64,000 nucleotides of DNA from Gammaproteobacteria bacterium. Its GTDB lineage: Bacteria; Pseudomonadota; Gammaproteobacteria; HK1. Each line of letters starts with the position of its first letter. Positions within the stretch are counted from its first letter, which is position 1. This document shows, piece after piece, positions 59,893 to 64,000 of this stretch. The position numbers and the translations under genes are program-made. The notes beneath the pieces are model-generated. The model had not been told where the DNA came from. It did not search any database and saw only the letters and a list, made by a program, of their open reading frames with translations. Where the stretch lies: the NCBI GenBank assembly GCA_012103455.1, contig WLWT01000002.1:62001-126000 (forward strand). The letters run 5' to 3'.

Positions 59893-61068
59893 CTAAGCGC
59901 TCTCGTACAAACGGGTCAACACGAACTCGCGGTGGCCCAGCGCTTCCGCTGAGGTCAGCCGGCCATTGGCGGTGCGCACCATCATCTCGAGCAGCGCATC
60001 ACCCGCTTCATCCGGCGTCATCTCCTTGCGCAACAAACCGGAAACATCCACATCCACGTGCTCGGCCATGGTCCGCACCGTACGCGGATTGGCGCAGAGC
60101 TTGATCACCGGCACTATAGGATTACCGATAATGTTGCCCTGACCGGTGGGGAAGAAATGCACGGCGAAACCGGCGGCGGCGCATAGCGTCACCATCTCCG
60201 CCGCCGCCGAGGACGAGTCCATGAACCACAGGCCCGGACCGGTCGGTTCTTCCGCTTTATCCAACACGCCATCGACCAAACACTGGCGGCCGATCTTCTG
60301 GATATTGCCCAGCGCTTTTTCTTCGATGGTGCTCAAACCACCGGCGATATTGCCCTTGGTCGGTTGCGACTCGGACAGATCACTGGTTTTGAAGCGATCG
60401 ATGAGATCCTGATACCGGTTGAACATAAACATAAAGCGCTCGCGCACTTCATCGGTGCGGCAGCGCTGCGCCACCAGCTGCTCGCCGCCGGTAATTTCCG
60501 AGGTCTCACCGAAGAGCAGTGTGGTGCCGTGTTCGTACATCTTGTCGAAGGCATTGCCCACCGTAGGGTTGGCGCCGCAGCCTGACGTGGTATCGGATTC
60601 ACCGCACTTGGTAGACACCCATAGCTCTTTAAGCGGCGCCTCTTCACGGCGTAACTCGGAGGCGTTTTGCAGATACTCACGGGCGACTTTAGAGGCCCGC
60701 ATGATGGTCTGGTGATCACCGTGCAACTCGATGCCGAAACCGCTCACCGGCTTGCCCGTTCGGGCGATGCCATCTACCACCCGTCGGGTCCAACCGTCCT
60801 CGATACCGATAACGACGGCGGCCGCTACATTGGGGTTGGCGCCGGTGCCGATCAGGGTACGGAAATGCAGCTCCAAATCCTCACCGAATTGCAGCCGGCC
60901 GTAGGGATGGGGAATAGCCATCGTGCCGGGAATATTATTCGCCACCGCCTCGCAGGCGGCGTTGGAGAGATCATCGACCGGCAAAATGATGACGTGATTG
61001 CGCACACCCATGCGGCCATTGTCGCGCCGGTAGCCCCAGAAAGTGGCGTTTGTTAGATCCGTGGACAT
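59893..61068 (-). CDS. suyB: (2R)-sulfolactate sulfo-lyase large subunit (UxaA-family lyase)
   Basis: A 391-aa protein of the UxaA/altronate-dehydratase C-terminal family in its stand-alone form. Features are FWGYRRDNGRMGVRNHVIIL, IPHPYGRLQFGEDLELHFRT, CGESDTTSGCGANPTVGNAF and VHFFPTGQGNIIGNPIVPV. The two-subunit split with a ~93-aa partner encoded 14 bp upstream, and close recall to SuyB, favour sulfolactate sulfo-lyase, which releases sulfite and pyruvate from (2R)-sulfolactate in taurine/DHPS-type organosulfonate breakdown. Another sugar-acid dehydratase is possible. The start ATG 61068 is inside a longer frame. Confidence 0.8.
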   Translation of the reverse strand: MSTDLTNATFWGYRRDNGRMGVRNHVIILPVDDLSNAACEAVANNIPGTMAIPHPYGRLQFGEDLELHFRTLIGTGANPNVAAAVVIGIEDGWTRRVVDGIARTGKPVSGFGIELHGDHQTIMRASKVAREYLQNASELRREEAPLKELWVSTKCGESDTTSGCGANPTVGNAFDKMYEHGTTLLFGETSEITGGEQLVAQRCRTDEVRERFMFMFNRYQDLIDRFKTSDLSESQPTKGNIAGGLSTIEEKALGNIQKIGRQCLVDGVLDKAEEPTGPGLWFMDSSSAAAEMVTLCAAAGFAVHFFPTGQGNIIGNPIVPVIKLCANPRTVRTMAEHVDVDVSGLLRKEMTPDEAGDALLEMMVRTANGRLTSAEALGHREFVLTRLYESA

Positions 61069-61082
61069 GAGTTTTCTCCCGC

Positions 61083-61364
61083 CTACCAACGCTTGGTTTT
61101 TAGATTATGAACATGGACGTAACCGCCCGCCTCCACAGCGGCCACCATGCGGCCTATATCGACCCCGTACTTGATCACGGTGTCACCGTCTTGCATGGGA
61201 CGGATGGCGAGCTTGTGACCGATAGGAATATCGTCCTTGGCGGTGAAATTGATGTCTTTATTCTGATCCATCACCCAACCGGTCAACTCGTCACCGGCAC
61301 TGACGCCCTCTACGACGACAACGCCCACACTGTCGCCGTCATCGTGCACTACAAAATGAATCAT
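61083..61364 (-). CDS. suyA: (2R)-sulfolactate sulfo-lyase small subunit (SAF-domain, UxaA N-terminal)
   Basis: A 93-aa SAF-domain protein: HFVVHDDGDSVGVVVVEG, then GHKLAIRPMQDGDTVIKYGV and GRMVAAVEAGGYVHVHNLKT (motifs given in parts). It corresponds to the N-terminal domain of altronate dehydratase and pairs with the large subunit encoded next. ATG at 61364 matches the family start. The divergent GntR gene begins about 160 bp away; the region between contains a 16-bp perfect palindrome that may be the operator. Confidence 0.82.
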   Translation of the reverse strand: MIHFVVHDDGDSVGVVVVEGVSAGDELTGWVMDQNKDINFTAKDDIPIGHKLAIRPMQDGDTVIKYGVDIGRMVAAVEAGGYVHVHNLKTKRW

Positions 61365-61475
61365 ATGGCTTGACTCCGTATGGCAATACGCCCCCAGGTA
61401 ATACGCACCCGGCAAGTAAACTGCGGGGAAACGCCCAGAGCTTAGGCGCGGGGACTCAGTTATTCAAGTCACCTG

Positions 61476-61491
61476 ACTTTTATATAAAAGT
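61476..61491. promoter_or_regulatory. Perfect 16-bp palindrome, candidate GntR operator
   Basis: The palindrome acttttatataaaagt lies in the divergent region between suyA and the GntR gene, 34 bp upstream of the regulator's start codon. Dyad symmetry, AT-richness in a GC-rich genome and location suggest an operator for the adjacent regulator; its TATATA core may overlap a -10 box. Confidence 0.5.
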
Positions 61492-61525
61492 TATACTGGC
61501 AGCAGCTTGCTAACTTGAGCGATCT

Positions 61526-62257
61526 GTGAACACCACCACCCTAACCGGCGCCGGCCCACTATACAGTCAAGTCGAGGCCATATTGCTCGCGCGCATCGGC
61601 GCCGGTGAGTGGCAACCGGGCGAGAGCTTACCGGGCGAACAACGCCTCGCCGCCGCCTTGAACGTCAGCCAGGGCACGGTACGCAAAGCCATCGATAGCC
61701 TGGTGAGCAACAATGTACTGGTGCGCCAACAGGGCAAAGGCACCTTCGTCGCCACCCATGACGAGCACCGCGAGCTGTTTCATTTCTTCCATCTGGTGGG
61801 TAATGACGGCAGCCGCGTGCGGCCCGCATCACAAGTCCTCTCGTGCCAACGGCTGCAAGCCACCCGCGCGATCGCCGCTGCGCTCGATTTGCGGCCCCGG
61901 CAGCGCATCATTCAGATCGAACGGGTCCGCACCCTGCGCGGTGTACCGGCCATCGCGGAAACCATTACGGTCGCTGCGGATAGATTTCCCGATCTCGGCA
62001 AGCGGCCCCACCACCAGCTACCCAACACCTTGTATGCCCTCTACGAGCAACGCTACGGCGTGACCATCCACCGGGCGGAAGAAAAGTTGCGAGCCATCGC
62101 CGCCGATGCACGGGATGCGAGCTTGTTGCACCACCCGCAAGGGTACCCGTTGCTGGAGATCACCCGGCTTGCGTTGGCATTGGATGCGGCACCGGTGGAA
62201 TTACGGGTGAGCCGCTGCGACTCGGCGCACTACCACTACGTCAATTCCATCGTTTAG
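61526..62257 (+). CDS. GntR-family regulator (HutC/UTRA type)
   Basis: A 243-aa regulator with an N-terminal winged helix (YSQVEAILLARIGAGEWQPG, SLPGEQRLAAALNVSQGTVR, VRQQGKGTFVATH) and a C-terminal UTRA ligand-binding domain (VLSCQRLQATRAIAAAL, QRIIQIERVRTLRGVPAIAE, HHPQGYPLLEITRLAL). GTG at 61526 is the start. It is divergent from suyAB, so it probably represses that operon until sulfolactate or a related compound binds. Confidence 0.9.
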   Translation: MNTTTLTGAGPLYSQVEAILLARIGAGEWQPGESLPGEQRLAAALNVSQGTVRKAIDSLVSNNVLVRQQGKGTFVATHDEHRELFHFFHLVGNDGSRVRPASQVLSCQRLQATRAIAAALDLRPRQRIIQIERVRTLRGVPAIAETITVAADRFPDLGKRPHHQLPNTLYALYEQRYGVTIHRAEEKLRAIAADARDASLLHHPQGYPLLEITRLALALDAAPVELRVSRCDSAHYHYVNSIV

Positions 62258-62393
62258 TGGACTGTAAATCACCTCGCTTGATCCTTATCTCTTGTCCCTT
62301 TTCGGCACGCCATTCCCAGCGTTCTTGGAAAATGGTTAGAATTTGCCGACTTCACACGCAATGTAAAAGCTTATTACCTTGCGCAATACCGAG

Positions 62394-64000
62394 ATGACAA
62401 TAAAACGCATCACACCTAACGAAATAGATCGTCTTATCGAACAGGCCTCAGCCGAAGAATGGACGAGGTTGGCACTGGTTGGTCCGGGTGTCTCTATCGC
62501 AGCGAGCGGTGAGTATTGGCAACTGTTTGATCAAGGGCATCAACTCTCAGAATATGTTGATGGGATAGCGGAAAGAATTCGCGCCCTGACCAAGCTGACC
62601 TCACTTAGCCTCCCTTATAACGGCGTCGGCGACAGCGACGCTCAGCATCTCGCCGCTCTGACCAACCTCACTTCGCTTGACCTCTCCGGTAACCAGGTCG
62701 GCGACAGCGGCGCTCGGCACCTCGCCGCTCTGACCAACCTCACTTCGCTTGACCTCTCCATTAACCGGGTCGGCGCCAGCGGCGCTCAGCACCTTGCCGC
62801 TCTGACCAACCTCACTACGCTTGACCTCCCCAGTAACCAGGTCGGCGACAGCGGCGCTCGGCACCTCACCGCTCTGACCAACCTCACTTCGCTTGACCTC
62901 TCCAATAACCAGATCGGCGACAGCGGCGTTCAGCACTTCGCCGCTCTGACCAACCTCACTTCGCTTGACCTCTCCGGTAACCGGATCGGTGACAGCGGCG
63001 CACAGCACCTCGCCGCTCTGACCAACCTCACTTCGCTTGACCTCTCCGATAACCAGGTCGGCGACAGCGGCGCACAGCACCTTGCCGCTCTGACCAACCT
63101 CACTTCGCTTGACCTCTCCGATAACCAGGTCGGCGACAGCGGCGTTCAGCACCTCACCGCTCTGACCAACCTCACTTCGCTTAGCCTGTTCAGAAACCAG
63201 GTCGGCGACAGCGGCGCACAGCACCTCGCCACTCTGACCAACCTCACCTCGCTTTACCTCTCCGATAACCAGGTCGGCACCAGCGGCGCACAGCACCTCA
63301 CCGCTCTGACCAACCTCACCTCGCTTAGCCTCTCCAGAAACCAGGTCGGCGCCAGCGGCGTTCAGCACCTCACCGCTCTGACCAACCTCACCTCGCTTTA
63401 CCTCTCCGGTAACCAGGTCGGCGACAGCGGCGCACAGCACCTCACCGCTCTGACCAACCTCACCTCGCTTTACCTCTCCAGAAACCAGGTCGGCGACAGC
63501 GGCGCACAGCACCTCGCCGCTCTGACCGACCTCACCTCGCTTTACCTCTCCGGTAACCAGGTCGGCGACAGCGGCGCACAGCACCTCGCCGCTCTGACCA
63601 ACCTCACTTCGCTTGGCCTAGCTAACAATAAGGTAAGCGACCTCACCCCGTTGCGTGGTCTTATCGAAAACGGACTGATGGTCCGCTGGAAGAAATTCCG
63701 CTGGGAGAAATACGGAGACGGGCTTCTCGTTGAAGATTGCCCGCTAACCCACCCACCCGTGGAAGTTGTCAAAGCCGGACACGATGCGGTCCTGAATTAC
63801 TTCAAAGAGATAGACGCACAGGGCACCGATCAACTGTTCGAAGCAAAAGTTCTCTTCGTCGGCGAGGGACGGGCCGGCAAAACGAGTTTACTCAGACGCT
63901 TGTTTCACCCCGAACTAGAGTTGCCTGGGGAAGACGAGACCACCCAAGGCATCGATATTCACCGGCATGAGTTTCCACTTGAAAACGGACGCTCATTCCG
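62394..64000 (+). CDS. LRR-Roc (Roco-family) GTPase, N-terminal part
   Basis: An open frame from ATG 62394 runs off the window end. Residues 1-64 are non-repetitive (MTIKRITPNEIDRLIEQAS). From residue 65 there are 15 leucine-rich repeats of 24 residues (type LTNLTSLDLSGNQVGDSGAQ), encoded by 72-bp DNA repeats of near-identical sequence. A linker (HPPVEVVKAGHDAVLNYFKE) typical of bacterial Roco proteins follows, then the Roc P-loop VGEGRAGKTSLLRRLF at about residue 487. COR and effector domains should lie beyond the window. Roco proteins are GTP-regulated dimers; some bacterial ones sit in defence or death-like systems. Confidence 0.88.
   Translation, partial: MTIKRITPNEIDRLIEQASAEEWTRLALVGPGVSIAASGEYWQLFDQGHQLSEYVDGIAERIRALTKLTSLSLPYNGVGDSDAQHLAALTNLTSLDLSGNQVGDSGARHLAALTNLTSLDLSINRVGASGAQHLAALTNLTTLDLPSNQVGDSGARHLTALTNLTSLDLSNNQIGDSGVQHFAALTNLTSLDLSGNRIGDSGAQHLAALTNLTSLDLSDNQVGDSGAQHLAALTNLTSLDLSDNQVGDSGVQHLTALTNLTSLSLFRNQVGDSGAQHLATLTNLTSLYLSDNQVGTSGAQHLTALTNLTSLSLSRNQVGASGVQHLTALTNLTSLYLSGNQVGDSGAQHLTALTNLTSLYLSRNQVGDSGAQHLAALTDLTSLYLSGNQVGDSGAQHLAALTNLTSLGLANNKVSDLTPLRGLIENGLMVRWKKFRWEKYGDGLLVEDCPLTHPPVEVVKAGHDAVLNYFKEIDAQGTDQLFEAKVLFVGEGRAGKTSLLRRLFHPELELPGEDETTQGIDIHRHEFPLENGRSF
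62586..63665 (+). repeat. 72-bp coding repeat array (15 leucine-rich-repeat units)
   Basis: Unit starts (ctgacc) occur every 72 bp exactly from 62586 to 63594, with no insertion or deletion. Units are almost identical; the changes are clustered at a few codons (for example the codon before the second conserved Leu: Asp, Tyr or Ser; and the residues just before the conserved Asn). This pattern of a conserved frame with few variable solvent-facing positions indicates recent unit duplication or conversion. Confidence 0.95.

Noticed and set aside
62601..63584. Long minus-strand ORF of repeated units
   Set aside because: It is the antisense reading of the 72-bp LRR repeats and has no independent start signal; the plus-strand LRR frame is the real gene.
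62586..63665. CRISPR-like regular repeats
   Set aside because: The 72-bp period has no spacers: the whole unit is conserved and encodes leucine-rich repeats. No CRISPR array or cas gene is seen in the window.
1..64000. tRNA or rRNA genes
   Set aside because: Scanning by eye for T-loop-like and conserved rRNA sequences found none; a tRNAscan-SE run would be needed to exclude a divergent tRNA.

Overview
The window is a gene-dense, GC-rich stretch of what looks like an uncultured proteobacterium, probably gammaproteobacterial. The basis is the gene content (PdxH, a Dpp-type ABC operon, a CbiG-CobJ fusion, IS630-type insertion sequences, a Tat-exported IorB-like oxidoreductase); no rRNA or tRNA is present to settle the taxonomy. 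Tight operons with 4-bp overlaps sit beside clear decay: split genes, gene remnants, nested insertion sequences and a striking number of short (12-18 bp) tandem duplications.

Layout. 1-7.4 kb: end of an acyl-CoA synthetase, two transporters, a crotonase-pdxH operon bracketed by inverted copies of a 140-bp MITE-like repeat, and a ParDE pair whose toxin is broken. 7.8-10.9 kb: a TIR-SLOG-CinA operon. 10.9-16.9 kb: crotonases, cupin, GST, an AAA/DUF4143 ATPase, a PLP decarboxylase and an N-carbamoylase-like amidohydrolase. 17.1-22.8 kb: a complete peptide/nickel-type ABC importer. 23.0-24.4 kb: an XRE / 50-aa / DUF3800 module. 25.1-27.8 kb: an IorAB-like molybdenum hydroxylase. 28.2-30.4 kb: a lower-GC island with TIR, Nmad2 and a frameshifted MazG-like gene. 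30.6-37.1 kb: insertion sequences, one nested in another, one splitting a lactonase-type MBL hydrolase. 37.3-51.6 kb: a cobalamin cluster. 51.6-57 kb: a degenerate cyclase-FHA gene, a cNMP-binding diguanylate cyclase, a PhyH dioxygenase, an FMN 2-hydroxyacid oxidase and an HD hydrolase. 57.3-58 kb: a FrnE/DsbA-like gene with an in-frame UGA exactly where the first active-site Cys should be. 58.5-62.3 kb: a TTC38-like protein and suyAB with a divergent GntR regulator. 62.4 kb to the end: the N-terminus of a Roco protein with 15 near-identical 72-bp leucine-rich repeats.

How the genes work together. The cobalamin genes (cbiX, cobI, cbiG-cobJ, cobM, cbiD, cobK, cobL, cobH, cobB, cobO, cobQ, cbiB, cobU) cover nearly all steps from sirohydrochlorin to adenosyl-GDP-cobinamide, with CbiX, CbiG and CbiD pointing to the early-cobalt branch. 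Two unrelated TIR operons, the Roco protein and the DUF3800 module make this a conflict-system-rich region.

Most notable: (1) the probable selenoprotein at 57327-57974, with a SECIS-like hairpin directly after the UGA; (2) the translationally coupled TIR-SLOG-CinA operon, a candidate NAD-derived signalling system whose third member belongs to a family acting on ADP-ribose and NMN; (3) the TIR-Nmad2-MazG island.
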